NCBI GenBank assembly: GCA_007570785.1
Contig: ML662442.1
Location: 61,306,896 to 61,370,895 of the forward strand
Source of the DNA: Antilocapra americana
Lineage: Eukaryota > Chordata > Mammalia > Artiodactyla > Antilocapridae
Reading direction: 5' to 3'
DNA: 64,000 nt
A model generated the notes under the pieces. The model did not search any database and was not told the DNA's origin. It was given only the letters and a program-made list of their open reading frames with translations. Each line of letters starts with the position of its first letter. Positions within the stretch are counted from its first letter, which is position 1. Positions 1 to 11,527 of this stretch are shown piece by piece. The translations under genes were made by a program, and so were the position numbers.

Positions 1-184
1 CATGAGGAAATTCCAGAAAAAGAGACTGATAAATTTTATGTCAAGCAGCTGCAAAAACATTCAAAGCCTTCCAGGCTTTAAGACTTAAACTGGAATCCTC
101 ATGTTCCACAGAGGGATTCAGAACTTGTATAAATATTTAATATACATTGTATTTCCAGTATTTTAACTGCAATAAATGTTATTA
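1..184. other. Unassigned AT-rich sequence
   Basis: No repeat family or coding signal recognised. Confidence 0.5.
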
Positions 185-385
185 ACACAGGGCTGAATTT
201 TAACTGCGGGACTTAAGGCAAGTTTCTTCTTTGCTCAGTGCCCCATTTTCATCATTTGTAAATCAAGAATAAGTGAAGTATGACGCTTAAGAGAGATACA
301 TGTATACAGCAATCACATTCATTGCCTAGCAAATAGCTAGAGCTCAAGAATGATTACTTACTATTTTTATAACTATCATTTAAAA
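185..385 (+). repeat. Probable MIR SINE, degraded
   Basis: The order of sequence blocks follows a MIR: a stretch like 'gacttaaggcaagtttctt', then 'tcatcatttgtaaa', then a tail with 'tagcaaatagctagagctcaa'. Divergence is high, so the edges and the assignment are tentative. Confidence 0.5.
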
Positions 386-467
386 ACAGTTCTGATTATT
401 TTCACTGAACAACATAAATTTAAGATCTGTGTGTGGTCTGTGTGTGGTCTGACAGCTAGACTCTTTT

Positions 468-1465
468 ATTGCGAAGCAGTATTCTGTTGCATGGACATAC
501 CACAGTCTCTTTATTTATTCTAATTTTGAAGGGAATTTTGGTTGTTTCTAAATTTGTGTAATTACGAATACAGGTATTATAAACATTTGCATGCAATTTT
601 CTCTGCATGTGTAGGCTTTTGAATCAAATAAGTAAGAGTATAAACGCTGGATAGAATGGTAAGACTGTGTCTAACTTTGTAAAAAAAGCCAAACTTATCT
701 TCCAAAGTACCAATGTGCCAACTTGCATTCTCAATAGAAATGAATGAAACTTCCTACTGTTCCACATCCTTGCTAGCAATTGGTACTTTCATTTTTTAGT
801 GGATATTAGCCATTCTAATGGGTGAATAGTGGTATCTCACTGTTGTATTAGTTGTTGAAAAGGATTATGTCTTCTCCACTGAATTGTCTCAAGAAGCAGT
901 TGATGGTACTGGGACGGTCTATTTCTGGATTCTCTATTTTATATTACCAATCTATGTTATCTATTTTTCCTCTAATACAACATAGTCTTGACTACTATAT
1001 CTCAATAATAATTCTTGAAGTTGGATAGTATTAGTTCTGTAACTTTCTTTAACTTCTTAAGAACTATGCTGGCTTTTTGAGGTCTTCTGCCTTTCTATAT
1101 AAATTTTAATATCAGTTTATAAGCATCTAAAAAATAACTTGAAGAGATTTATATTGGAATTGTGCTGAACTTATAAATCAGGCTACAAAGAACTGGCATC
1201 TTAACAATATTGAATCTTCTATTCCATACACATAGAATGTCTCTACATTTATTCAGATTCTTAAAAACATCTTTTATCAGTGCTTTGTAGTTCTTCAAAT
1301 ACAGATCCTGTATATGTTATGTTAGATTTATATACCTAAGAGTATCATTTTGGGAGGGTGATTTTTGAACTTGAAATTCCAATTATTTATAGGTTGGTAT
1401 TAATACTTGCTATTATTTTCATGAGATTTTTAATAGGTTATATGAGCTTTCAGACATAAACAATT
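468..1465 (-). repeat. Old L1 (L1M-type) fragment, ORF2 3' portion, antisense
   Basis: Read on the minus strand this follows the end of L1 ORF2. On the plus strand the usual antisense landmarks appear in order: a block like 'cattctaatgggtgaatagt', 'atttctggattctctatttt', 'gcctttctatataaatttta', 'caatattgaatcttc' and 'tcagtgctttgtagttcttc'. Part of the element between about 860 and 910 seems deleted. Stops and indels are frequent, so it is an ancient copy with no coding capacity. Confidence 0.85.
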
Positions 1466-1938
1466 ATATTATCTTTGAGTAAGCACAGTTTTCCTTCTTC
1501 CTTTACAATCTGTTTATAGGTTGTCAAATTTTCTTGCTTTACTGCACTAACTAGGATCTCTAGTACAGTATTCCTCCATTACTCACAACTGGTCCTTCCC
1601 ATCAGGAAGCTTCCACAAGCCTCTTATGCTCATCCATCATAGGGGAGACAATGAAATCCAAAATCACAGAAAACTAACCAAATTGATTACATGAATCACA
1701 GCTTTGTCTAACTCAAAGAAATTATAAGCCATGCCATGTAGGGCCACCCAAGACAGACAGGTCATGGTGGAGACTTCTGATAAAATATGGTCCACTGGAG
1801 AAAGGAATGGAAAACCATTTCAGCATTCTTGCCTTGAGAACCCCAAGAAGAGTGTAAAAAGGCAAGACAATATGACACAGAAAGATGAACTCCCCAGGAC
1901 TGTAGTAAAGTCCAATATTGTGAAGATCAATATTGAAT

Positions 1939-2214
1939 GCTGCTGCTGCTGCTAAGTCACTTCAGTTGTGTCCGACTCTGTGCAATCCCATAGATGGCAG
2001 CCCACCAGGCTCCCCCATCCCTGGGATTCTCCAGGCAAGAACACTGAAGCGGATTGCCATTTCCTTCTCCAATGCATGAAAATGAAAAGTGAAAGTGAAG
2101 TCGCTCAGTCGTGTCCAACTCTTAGAGACCCCATGGACTGCAGCCTACCAGGCTCCTCCATCCATGCGGTTTTCCAGGGAAGAGTACTGGAGTGGGGTGC
2201 CGTTGCCTTCTCCG
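1939..2214 (-). mobile_element. Bov-A2 SINE with 12-bp target-site duplication
   Basis: A ~276-bp dimer of two Bov-A units. It is antisense as written, because the CAG-type 3' tail appears as GCT repeats at 1939-1952. The identical 12-mer tcaatattgaat flanks it at 1927-1938 and 2215-2226 and belongs to the host BovB, so the SINE inserted after the BovB. Confidence 0.95.
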
Positions 2215-2226
2215 TCAATATTGAAT

Positions 2227-2937
2227 AGGAACCTGGAAATGTTAGGTCTAGGAATCAAGATAAATTGGAAGTGGTCAAACAGGAGATGGCAAGAATGAAC
2301 ATCGACATTTTAGAAATCAGTGAACTAAAATGGACTGGAATGGGTGAATTGAATTCAGATCACCATCATATCTACTACTGTGGGTAGGAATCCCTTAGAA
2401 GAAATGGAGTAGCACTCATAGTCAACAAAAGAGCCCAAAATGCAGTACTTGGGTGCAGTCTCAAAAACAACAGAATGATCTCAGTTCCTTTCCAAGGTAA
2501 TCCACTCAATATCACAGCAATCCAAGTCTATGCCCCAATCAAAAATGCTGAAGTAGCTGAAATTGAAGGGTTATATGAAGACCTACAAGACCTTCTAGAA
2601 CTAACACCCCAAAAATGTATTCTTCTCATCATAAGTGACAGGAATGCAAAAGTAGGAAGTCGAGAGATACCTGGAGTATCTCAAAGGCAAGTTTGGCCTT
2701 GAGGTACAAAGTAAAGCAAGGCAAAGGCTAACAGAGTTTTCGTAAGAGAACGCACTGTTCATGGCAAACACCCTCTTCCAACAACACAAGAGACAACTCT
2801 ACAAGTGGACATCACTAGATGGTCAATATACTGAAATCATATAGATCATATTCTTTGCAGCCAAAGATGGAGAAGGTCTATGCAATCAGTAAAAACAAGA
2901 CCGGGAGCTGACTGTGGCTCAGATCATGAACTCTGGG
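2227..2937 (+). pseudogene. BovB endonuclease domain remnant
   Basis: The remnant encodes part of an APE-like endonuclease that nicks target DNA for BovB insertion. The longest open piece is 2475-2702 (75 codons) and contains 'ITAIQVYAP', 'YEDLQDLLELTP' and a degraded catalytic block. From memory, that block reads GDWNAKVGS in intact BovB; here it is SDRNAKVGS, so its glycine and tryptophan are changed. Stops precede and follow this piece, for example the stop right after 'SQRQVWP'. The reading frame is broken and the reverse transcriptase is absent. It is a dead transposon gene, not a host gene. Confidence 0.85.
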
Positions 2938-3028
2938 AGTTGGCAATGGACAGGGAGGCCTGGCATGCTGCAGTCCATGGGGTCACAAAGAATTGGACAT
3001 GACTGAGTGACTGAACTGAACTGAACTG

Positions 3029-4329
3029 ATAAAGAGGAACTTACTATCTGTGGACCAAAATCGTTAGTTTTCAAAGTAAGCCAAAAAGGTGATCTCTTCA
3101 TCCTTCTGTCTTCTTCTTTAGATACTCACTCCATTGTCCAGGCACACAGCAAACACAAGTGTGGCACCTTCTTTCAAACTGGAAGGTCTTCCTCTTTTCT
3201 TTTTCTCAAGTTCTCAAGTTAACAAAAGCACTCCTATCATTCAAGGCCCTGCTGAAAAGTTCCCTTCTCAACAGACAAAGGCCCAGCCATCACTTCCCTT
3301 CCTAGAACTCTCAGAGTACCTGGAATAAATGTTTCACACCTTCATGGTAAAGTCCTTAAAAGCAACATCTGTATGATAGTGTATCTCAAATGAAGGTGTA
3401 TGCGTATATAAGAAACAGGAGAAACCACAAGTAAACAATGGCCAACATTCCCTAGACTCCAAAGATTTAGGGAAGAAATTATGCTAAAATGCTAGAAGAA
3501 AAATAGAAAATTCACATGAATTTTTAAAAGACAGTCAAACTTTCAAGGGAACTGTTCTATTGGAGATGAAGGAGGCAGGCTTTTCCAGAAGTTGTGGTTC
3601 ACCGACCATCTCTAATGCCAGAGTTCTTCAGTGTAAAAGTTGGATGACTGATTTACTTTTGTACATTTTCAAGCTAATATAAAGTACCAAAAAGATGTTC
3701 TTGGAATGCATGACAAATGAAAACTAAATAAGCCACAGAAATGGCACAAACTAATACTTCAGTACTCCAACCAAGTACTGCAACAAGAGTTCTTTCTTTC
3801 AAAGGTGTAACTAGTGCCCATTTTGAAAAGTGAGGTAAAAGCAAACTACTGATTCTAACAAGAAATACTCCCATTAGCTGCATAGACTTATGATTTGTAG
3901 AGCCAAAGATATTGATTGAATATGGGTCTTCATTCTTGCTTTGAAAATATACAATTTGCCTTAACTTGATTTATCCTTTACCTGTTTATGTTGGCTTATG
4001 ATTTTGCCTACATCTATTTATTTCTTGTAATTGTAATTATTCCACACCTTGCTAAATGTCTCCACAAATAATTTCTCCATACCTGTCAGAGTAATCCTTA
4101 TCACAGATATTCAAGATATAATATTCACCAGTATTATACATACATGTTTTCAGTAATAAATTGACTTGTATAAAAAATTAAAAAAACTTTTCTAATCAAA
4201 CTAGAATCCATTGCTTCAATGTAATACTGCTAGTTAACTTTTTTCATTCAATCACTGATTAGTTTTAATCACCAGGAATTAAGTATTTGTCTAAATGAAG
4301 CTGATGCTCTCAGATTCTTCTCTTCCTTT
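3029..4329. other. Unassigned non-coding sequence
   Basis: Only short open frames (60-69 codons) with no recognisable protein and no splice or promoter context. Minor A/T runs. No repeat recognised. Confidence 0.5.
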
Positions 4330-4412
4330 CTGTGATATTCATACAAGAGGCAGTTTCACAGTACCTTAAACAGAGAAATTACTCAATAAATGTTTGCTAA
4401 ATTGAACTGAAG
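4330..4412 (+). repeat. MIR/L2-type 3' tail fragment
   Basis: Contains 'ctcaataaatgtttgctaaa' followed by 'ttgaactgaa', which resembles the common MIR/L2 3' end. It is too short to separate MIR from L2. Confidence 0.5.
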
Positions 4413-5244
4413 ATAATAAGAAATGCCATCACTTTTCTGAGACACAAGAGTCAAGGCAAAAGTGAGGTGATCTATCACAGCTAACAAAATCAGTGCATGC
4501 ACATAAATGTAAAAACATAATGGCATGTTCAACCCATTTACAAGTTGAACATCATTACCTTCAGAACAATCTCAAACTAATAGTATTTAGAAAAAATTAA
4601 GGTAGTGCATTTTATTAGGTATGTCCCTACTCCCATTTTGTATACATTTTATTGTCATTTCATGACTAGATGTGTCATCATGTCAGTTGCGAACATTAAT
4701 CTTGCTTAGGCTTAAAGGAAAAAAAAAATTCCATCCAAAGAAAGCAATGAAGCATTTCTCTATATTTTTTATGTTTAAAGGCTTTCTGAGTGTCATCAGA
4801 TAATGTCACATTCAGACAATCATCTTGCCAGCTCAGAATGCACAACTCTGCTTCTATTGTTGAGTGAGAAGATTTAAGAGAATAAAGAAAGAGCTATGAT
4901 ATGGTATATTTTGTCAAAATTATGGAGTATTTTTTTGATGACAATACTGCAGAAATTAAATAACTGCTTGGATCAAAAGATTAAGGTAACTTAATGTGGA
5001 ATACAATTTGTTCTATTTATTTTTGCTGTTATTTTTTTAACTCACTCATTTAAATTTGATTTCCTCACAGAGCTAGAATACCAAATTTATTTCTACAAAA
5101 ATTACATTATTTCCAAGGATGTGCTCTCAACTGTAAATCTTGCAATGAACTGACTGACATGCTTTCAAAATAAGAACAATAGAACAAAAACAATAGGCCC
5201 ACTTTATTGCCAGGACATATGTGAATGACGTGACATACACCAGT
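4413..5244. other. Unassigned AT-rich sequence
   Basis: No coding signal or repeat family recognised. Confidence 0.5.
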
Positions 5245-5380
5245 GTCCCATCTCAGTGAGGTGTACCATCCACCACTGAGTTACCAGTTGGAGACCTAAA
5301 AACCTGGCTCACCTTATCTGTCTATCCCTGCCTCTTCAAGTCCTAGCTATTCTTTTCTGTCTTTTGAATCTGTGCAATTC
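5245..5380 (+). repeat. Possible L2 LINE fragment
   Basis: A diverged match in order to the L2 ORF2 region: 'cccatctcagtgag', 'accatcc', 'cagttggagacctaaaaacc', then 'caagtcctag'. The order supports L2 but identity is low. Confidence 0.5.
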
Positions 5381-6906
5381 TATTATCTACACATTAATCC
5401 AAGAGAGTGAGGAAAAAATAGGCATTATGGGATAAAAGTTTTTTTTAATTTGTTTGTTTTATAATTTAGGAACTGCTGGGTTAAACAAATTAAATCAGTT
5501 ATTTACCATAAGTCTTATGGAGCACTGAACATGTTTACTGTCATTTTATCTTACCACGTCAAAATTACGAAAATTCATATGGTGATTAAATGCTTGGTGA
5601 CTGTTTGAAGACTAGACTGTATATCCACAAGCAAAAGGATGGCATTGGTATGCAAAATACATGAAAATGGGGAGATTTCACCTCTCATTTAGAAACTCAA
5701 GATTCTAGAAACAGACAAACTAACTAATAAGGAAACAATCCATATGAAACACAAACAAGTGAATAATTGAATCATATTTTAAGGAAGCTGGTTTGAAAGC
5801 TACAAGGTTCTGGGATGAGTCTTCCACTCCAGAATTATGTAATCTGCTGTTGCATGAAAGAGCAATTATTGCCTTCTGTTTATAATTTTGATCCAATTCA
5901 CATCCTCATGGGATTATAAATGCCTACTCTTTGCTCCTCTTTCCAAACACCTTGTGCACTAAGTTTTTTTTCATTCTCTCTTTCTTTAAGGGAAGAGAAT
6001 TGAAGGGAGGGTATAATACTGAAGAGAAAAATCAATTCCCTAAGAGGCAGTAAAAAGTATAACTGAAAAACATACTATAGATTGTGCAGGGACAAAGTTT
6101 TGAGCATTCAATTCATGCAGTGGTTTTCTTTCAAAGTCACTGGAAGATAGAGCAGCAATTGTGGCTTTGGCAATCTTCCAAATCTCAGCTGCATGTTGCT
6201 TGAAAAACTGCTTCTTGGTGGCAAACATGGGTGATCAGGTGGACACCGAAGAGAGGACACATGACCTAATAAAAATCTATGGGGAGCCACGTCAGGTGAG
6301 AGGCCACCACTAAGCACACTCTAGTCTGCATCTGCTTGTGAGAGGATGACAGGTGTGCATTTGGACACAGGTAGACTATTAACTACTGCTCAACAGTAAA
6401 ATTAGCTCTTCTCTGGTCCCAGGCATCTCAGCATCTCAGTACAGAAAGATATCCAATCACACTGCTGTTTGGGCTGAAAACCTTCCAGTGCACCTCGAGC
6501 CAGAAGTAAAGTTAGGACACCTGCTGAATAAAATGCCTTCCTTAAAGTCAAGTGAAGTTTTATAATGGTCCTTCTTTTTTTCTTTTAATGAGACTAAGTT
6601 TTAAAAGGGATATCTCTAAATTACCACCTCACAGTTTATAAGAAAGCATGACTAACTCTTCGAGAATTTTTTTTCACTATTTTTATTTAATAATGTTAAG
6701 CTACAAACAACAATGCTACGATAATGTGATTCAAAATTTGCAAATTGTCATTAGCTTTTTTAAAAAACACTTAGCTCTGATATCTGCCCTGAAGAAAAAT
6801 ATGATACTGGTTAATAATTTGTATACCAAATATTTAAATAATTATTCCTGTAGTTGTCCTCAAAGGCTAAATACTTTTTTCAGACAGGTAACTATAAACC
6901 ATCGTG
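5381..6906. other. Unassigned sequence with two overlapping short minus-strand frames
   Basis: No known repeat recognised. On the minus strand at 6040-6317 two overlapping frames of 62 and 69 codons occur, one beginning MFATKKQFFKQHAAEIW. I could not match either to a family. With no intact longer frame they are weak evidence of coding. Confidence 0.4.
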
Positions 6907-6916
6907 CTACAAAATG

Positions 6917-7142
6917 GGCTTCCCTGGTGGTGCTAATGATAAAGAACCCACCTGCCAATGCAGGAGACAGAAGATACATGTTCAATCCCTGGGTCAGGAA
7001 GATCCCCTGGAGAAGGAAATGGCTACCATGTCAGTATTCTTGCCTTGAGAATTCCATGGACAGAGGAGCCTGGTGGGCTACAGTCCTTAGGGTCGCAGAG
7101 TCAAACACGACTGAAACGACTTAGCACACACGCACACACATA
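6917..7142 (+). mobile_element. Bov-tA SINE with 10-bp target-site duplication
   Basis: Begins with the tRNA-like head 'ggcttccctggtggtgct', continues through a Bov-A body ('cagtattcttgccttgagaa', 'ggaccctgtgggct'-like region) and ends in a CACA tail. The 10-mer ctacaaaatg flanks it at 6907-6916 and 7143-7152. Confidence 0.95.
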
Positions 7143-7152
7143 CTACAAAATG

Positions 7153-7845
7153 TTCTACAACTACAACTGAAGCCATGAGATGAAGCACACACTAGAAATA
7201 GAAGATAAAAGATCAAGAACAGAAATTGTTACAGGTTGTACAATTAAAACAAGAACTAGTGTCATCAGTTATAGTTACTTCCCTGATTCTGGAGAAAATC
7301 ACTAGTATCAATCTTTACCATAGATTTAGATTTAGATTTTTCCAGAATCTCACAGATGACACAATTATTACATGGACAGTGACATGAGTTAAGATCATAG
7401 CACATTTGATTTTCATTTTTATGACTATCATATTCATTCTATCTTCCACAAAAATGTTCCTACCACATACAACACAAGTTCTCCCTATGCTGCTGCCAGT
7501 CTAATTGATGAACTAGCAAATACTCATAGCTATTGCAGCTATTGTTCATGCAGTTTTGTAAAGCTTGATGACACATAAACTAGAGAATAATCATGACTTT
7601 CCCATCAGCCAGATCTGAGCAGCTGGATGTCAACATCTTTCATTCCAGTTAAGGGAGCAACTCTACAGAGAGACTCACTCAAAAGCTACTGAGACTGTCA
7701 GAGATTGACTCACATTATCGTATCAGTTACAGAATGAAGTAGAATAGAAACCTATCTAACAAGGTATCAATGGTCAAAAATTCTGTCTTAAAGAAGAGAG
7801 GAATATGCTGAACATTTTAGCTCAGATTACTTATGTAGGAAGAGA
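7153..7845. other. Unassigned non-coding sequence
   Basis: Nothing recognised beyond short A/T runs and a local 'tttagattt' repetition near 7323-7340. Confidence 0.5.
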
Positions 7846-7857
7846 CTAAAAACAGCT

Positions 7858-8080
7858 TCTTGTTGTTTAGTTGCTCAGTTGTGTCTGATTCTTTTGCAAC
7901 CCCATGGACCATAGCCCGCCAGGCTACTCTGCCTACTGAATGAATCTTCCCGGCAAGGTTACTGGAGTGGGTTGTCATTTCCTCCTCCAGGGGATTTTCC
8001 CAATCCAAGGACTGAACCCAGATCTCCGCATCTCCTGCATTATAGGTGGATTCTCAACCACTGGGCCACCGGGGAAGCCC
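7858..8080 (-). mobile_element. Bov-tA SINE with imperfect 12-bp target-site duplication
   Basis: Antisense copy. The reverse complement of the tRNA-like head lies at the right end ('ccaccggggaagccc') and the Bov-A 3' end at the left ('gttgctcagttgtgtctgat'). Flanks ctaaaaacagct (7846-7857) and ctaaaaccagct (8080-8091) match at 11 of 12 bases. Confidence 0.93.
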
Positions 8081-8091
8081 TAAAACCAGCT

Positions 8092-9069
8092 ATTTACTAT
8101 CAAATGTTTGAAATGAACATTTAGAAATTAGCATGTAATTTACATACTAGTTTGATATCCCTTGCTCTATATAATAAATTTCCCATGGACAATATGAATA
8201 GAACTATGTGATTTTTAAAATGACACTGACAATCAATCTCTAAGAACTCTTCCACTTTAAAATTTGTATCATTCTGAGATCTAATGTAGATATCAGAACC
8301 AAAACATATTTTTGTATATGACACACACAGATGATGACTAAACTTTAGAATATTAGGAGGAATCTTGCCATTTCTCACATGCCTGGACAAAATTTTAAAA
8401 ACAAAACATGGCATAGACTTTTATTTTTTACGTTGAAATATCCTTATGAAGGGATTACATATGATTATATATATACACAACTGATCAAAGAATTTTATCT
8501 GAGATAACATTTGCAAACTTGGAGGATAAAAAAGATAAGAGTTTATACTTTGAGGAAATGCATATCACAATGTAAAAACTTAAATTGGATACCTTAATGA
8601 GTACGCTGTTAAAGGGCAATGCCACAAGCAAGCATAAAACAGTAGTACTTTCATCACCATCTGTATAGAATAATGACTAAAGGAAAAATCTTCAAAGTAT
8701 AAAATAATACATCGGATGCTGTGGATTTCAAATACTTATAGCAAATTCTGTTCTCTATTTTCCAGAATGGTCCCAATGCAAAATATTCTAGCTTTTCTAA
8801 GTATAAATCATTAGAATTGTATAAAATTCCAAATATTTTAAGATTCAAACACTGCCCCCTGCAAATCGGCAAAAAGTTTTAGCAAACCATGAGTTCTAAT
8901 TGTTTTTTTAAACTGTTAATGGTTCCAATAATATTATCACAATATTCATTAATAAAACTATTCATTCCTGATTAGCACAGAGCAAACTGTATTTATGGTG
9001 ATGCAGATATTTCCATTCCTGCAGCCAAATGCATCTCTAAGATGGCAAGACAAACATACATACATATTT
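8092..9069. other. Unassigned AT-rich sequence
   Basis: Short open frames only (97 codons at most, minus strand 8121-8414) with no family resemblance. No repeat recognised. Confidence 0.5.
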
Positions 9070-9820
9070 ATAGCTTCTCTAAGTGAAGAGGAATTGTCTT
9101 CAATCCTTCCTCTTGATGAAGTTGAAAGAGACAGTGAAAAAGCTGACTTAAAATTCAATATTCAAAATACTAAGATCATGGCATGTGGTTCCATCATTTT
9201 ATAGCTAGTAGAAGGGGAAAAAGTGGAAACAGTGGCAGATTTTATTTTCTTGGCCTACACAATTACTGTGGACACTGATTGCAGTCATGAAATTAAAAGC
9301 ACTTGCTCCTTAGAAGAAAAGCTATGACAAACCAAAACAACATATTAAAAAGCAGAGACATCATTTTGCCAACTAAGGTCCATATAGTCAAAGCTATGGT
9401 TTTTCTAGTAGTCATGTAGGGATGTGAGAGTTGGAAGAATAAGGAAGTCATAATGAAGGTTGAGCACTGAAGAATGGATGCTTTCAAACTGTGGTGCTTG
9501 AGAAGACTCATGAGAGTCCCCTGGACCACATGGAGATCAAATCAGTCAATCTTAAAGGAGCTCAATCCTGAATATTCATTGGAAGTACTGATGCTGAAAC
9601 TGAAAATACTTTAAGAGCTGACTCAATGGAAAAGACCCTGATGTTGGGAAAGATTTAAGGTAGGAGGAGAAAGCAGGTGACAAAGAATGATATGGTTGAA
9701 TGGGATCACTGACTCAATGGATATGAGTTTGAGCAAACTAAAGGAGACAGTGAAGGGCAGAGAAGCCCGGCATGCTGTAGTACATGGGGTCATAGAGTTG
9801 GACATGACATGAACTGATGT
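9070..9820 (+). mobile_element. BovB LINE, 5'-truncated 3' portion
   Basis: Starts in the reverse-transcriptase C-terminal region ('ttgaaagagacagtgaaaaa', 'actaagatcatggcatgtgg') and runs through the end of the ORF to the BovB 3' end ('catagagttggacatgac'). It is more diverged than the copy at 53.9 kb, with several in-frame stops, so it looks older. No clear target-site duplication seen. Confidence 0.9.
9075..9204 (+). pseudogene. BovB reverse-transcriptase C-terminal remnant
   Basis: In-frame peptide ending 'ADLKFNIQNTKIMACGS', corresponding to the conserved 'LNIQKTKIMASGP' stretch just after the RT core. It is stopped at 9202-9204 ('IIL*'). The frame continues upstream into sequence that is not BovB. 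A dead transposon fragment. Confidence 0.8.
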
Positions 9821-10032
9821 CAACATGCGTGCACAACATGAAAAGTATTCTGGAGTTCTAGTTGCTCTCATCTCAGAGGTCTTATTTTTTAAAAGTTGTA
9901 CTAAGAATATAATATATATGTTCTTAAGTTTTGTTTTTTGTTTTTTATAATATTATTAGCACTATGCTCTCTTCCTCCAGTATAAGTGTGGTATCCTTCA
10001 TTCATCAAATTTGCGAACCTTTCCTAGTCACC

Positions 10033-10458
10033 TGTGCTGGTTAATGTTAAGCATCAACCTAGCTATACTGCCCCGGTGCCATGGTGTATGGCAAACACCA
10101 ATCTTGATGTTGCTGTAAAAGAAGATATTTAGAGATGATTAACATTTAATCAGTAGACTTTGAGTAAAGCAGATTAACCTTCATCATATGGGTGGGCACC
10201 ATCCACTCAGCTGAAGTTCCTAAGAGAAAAGACAAATAACTCCCAAAGAATTCTGCCCCCAGACAGCCTCTGGACTCAACATGGGAACAACGTCTCCTGC
10301 CAGATCTTCTAGGCTGTAAGTCTGTCCTGTGAATTTTGCACTTGCAAGTCTTCAGTAGTTCCATGAGTCAACTCCTTGAAAAAAATCTCTTTTCTTTCTA
10401 TCCACTCGCCTTCGCTAACTCAAATTGTTCTGTTTCTCTGGGGAACCCTGGCTAAAAC
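10033..10458 (+). repeat. Ancient interspersed repeat, family not named
   Basis: This ~425-bp unit, from 'tgtgctggttaatgttaagc' to 'ggggaaccctggctaaaac', matches an arrangement I recognise as dispersed in mammalian genomes: 'cagtagactttgagtaaagc', 'gggtgggcaccatccactca' and a final 'ctgtttctctggggaaccct'. I cannot name the family with confidence. An old LTR is my leading guess. Confidence 0.6.
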
Positions 10459-11190
10459 ATCACCACATTTTTTATTTTCTTCTTTATTTAGCCTTCAAGA
10501 TGAGGAGCAAGATCTAACCCTGATTGATGTGTACTCACAAAGCCCATGCAATCTCCTTTTCTCACCCTCACTGTTTGTGGAAACTCCTATTGAACTCTGT
10601 TTCTTAACAAGTTGGAGGGCTACTGCTGAAGAGTTGGAGTTCTTGGTTTGGTGAAGGCACATGCTAGGGTCTACCTTTCACTATGGCTTAGATTTCCCTC
10701 GGTGGAAGCCATTGCTAAGTCTTAGCTACTCGCTGTTCCGCAACAAAAAGGCCCTGTTGACTCTTTGTATTACACAGTCACATGAAGCCAGGGTTTCTCA
10801 GAACTGTTTTTCAGTGCTGTTGAGATTCTGCCTAGAAAGTGACTGAATGATGTGATGCCCATCTGGCTGCTACAATCCTACTACACTTTCAAAGTGGACA
10901 CTAGTGGAATCACCCAAGGCTCTGCACCAGCCACTTTTAGGAGCAAGGCCTTCTTAGCAAAATTTGTATCTAGGATACTGCTATGATTCCTGAGTCTTTC
11001 TGTTCTGCTAATTTTCAAGCGCTTCTGTATTGCAATAGTGAAATCAAGTCTATGGATGTGCTCTGTGTCTGCCCCTGAGAGGTACTCTCACATAAAGAAG
11101 TTGGCCACTGTTATTTGAGTGATCAAGAAAGAATAGCATCTGGTAGAGTTTTGAGAGGTAATCAGATACCTGAATAAACAGGAAGTTAAG
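10459..11190. other. Unassigned non-coding sequence
   Basis: Slightly richer in G+C than its neighbours, but no coding family recognised. Short open frames of 92 codons (10376-10654) and 61 codons (10661-10846) have no recognisable motif. Confidence 0.45.
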
Positions 11191-11527
11191 AGCTGAATTT
11201 TCCCTCCTTCCCCCCAAACTTGGATTTAAACCCCAGTATTTCAGAATGTGATGGTATTTGGATAAATGGTCTTCAAAGAGGTGACCATGTTAAGAACGAA
11301 TCCCTAATGGTGACTCACAGAGAGACATCAGGGATGCAAGTGTACAAAGGAAAGACCACATAAGGTCACAGCTAGAAGGCTGCCATCTGCAACCAATGAG
11401 AGGGGCCTTGGGAAAAACCAGACTTACTGACACCTTGATCTTCGAACTTCTAGCCTACAGAACTGTAAGAAGGTAAGTTTAGGTTCTCTAAAACATAACA
11501 TATGGCAGCCTTGGTAGATTCATACCT
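11191..11527 (+). mobile_element. MLT1-type LTR (ERVL-MaLR), solo
   Basis: The order of blocks is typical of an MLT1 LTR: 'cagaatgtgatggtatttgg', 'cagagagacatcaggg', 'gctgccatctgcaacca', 'acaccttgatcttcgaactt', 'cagaactgtaagaa', then 'atggcagccttggtagattc' at the 3' edge. No internal MaLR sequence adjoins it, so it is a solitary LTR. It is ancient and non-coding. Confidence 0.88.

Larger units (their letters stand above)
1588..3028 (+). mobile_element. BovB LINE, internally deleted, interrupted by a Bov-A2 SINE
   Basis: BovB is an RTE-type non-LTR retrotransposon encoding an endonuclease and a reverse transcriptase. This copy has the 5' coding part (1588-1926), a SINE interruption, the endonuclease part (2227-about 2940), and then jumps directly to the last ~90 bp of the element, which end in repeats of 'gaact'. 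The whole reverse transcriptase is missing. The junction sits in 'atgaactctggg', where the endonuclease region and the 3' UTR share a short 'tgaactc' match. That suggests microhomology-mediated deletion or template switching. The copy cannot code for an active protein. Confidence 0.9.

Noticed and set aside
1939..1952. GCT/CAG repeat as an expandable trinucleotide tract
   Set aside because: It is the normal 3' tail of an antisense Bov-A2, only about four units long.
3003..3028. Tandem 'gaact' repeat as an independent satellite
   Set aside because: It is the usual 3' terminal repeat of BovB, also present at 54718-54741.
6648..7124. 158-codon + frame
   Set aside because: Its C-terminal third is translated Bov-tA SINE and the rest is low-complexity K/N-rich peptide from AT-rich DNA.
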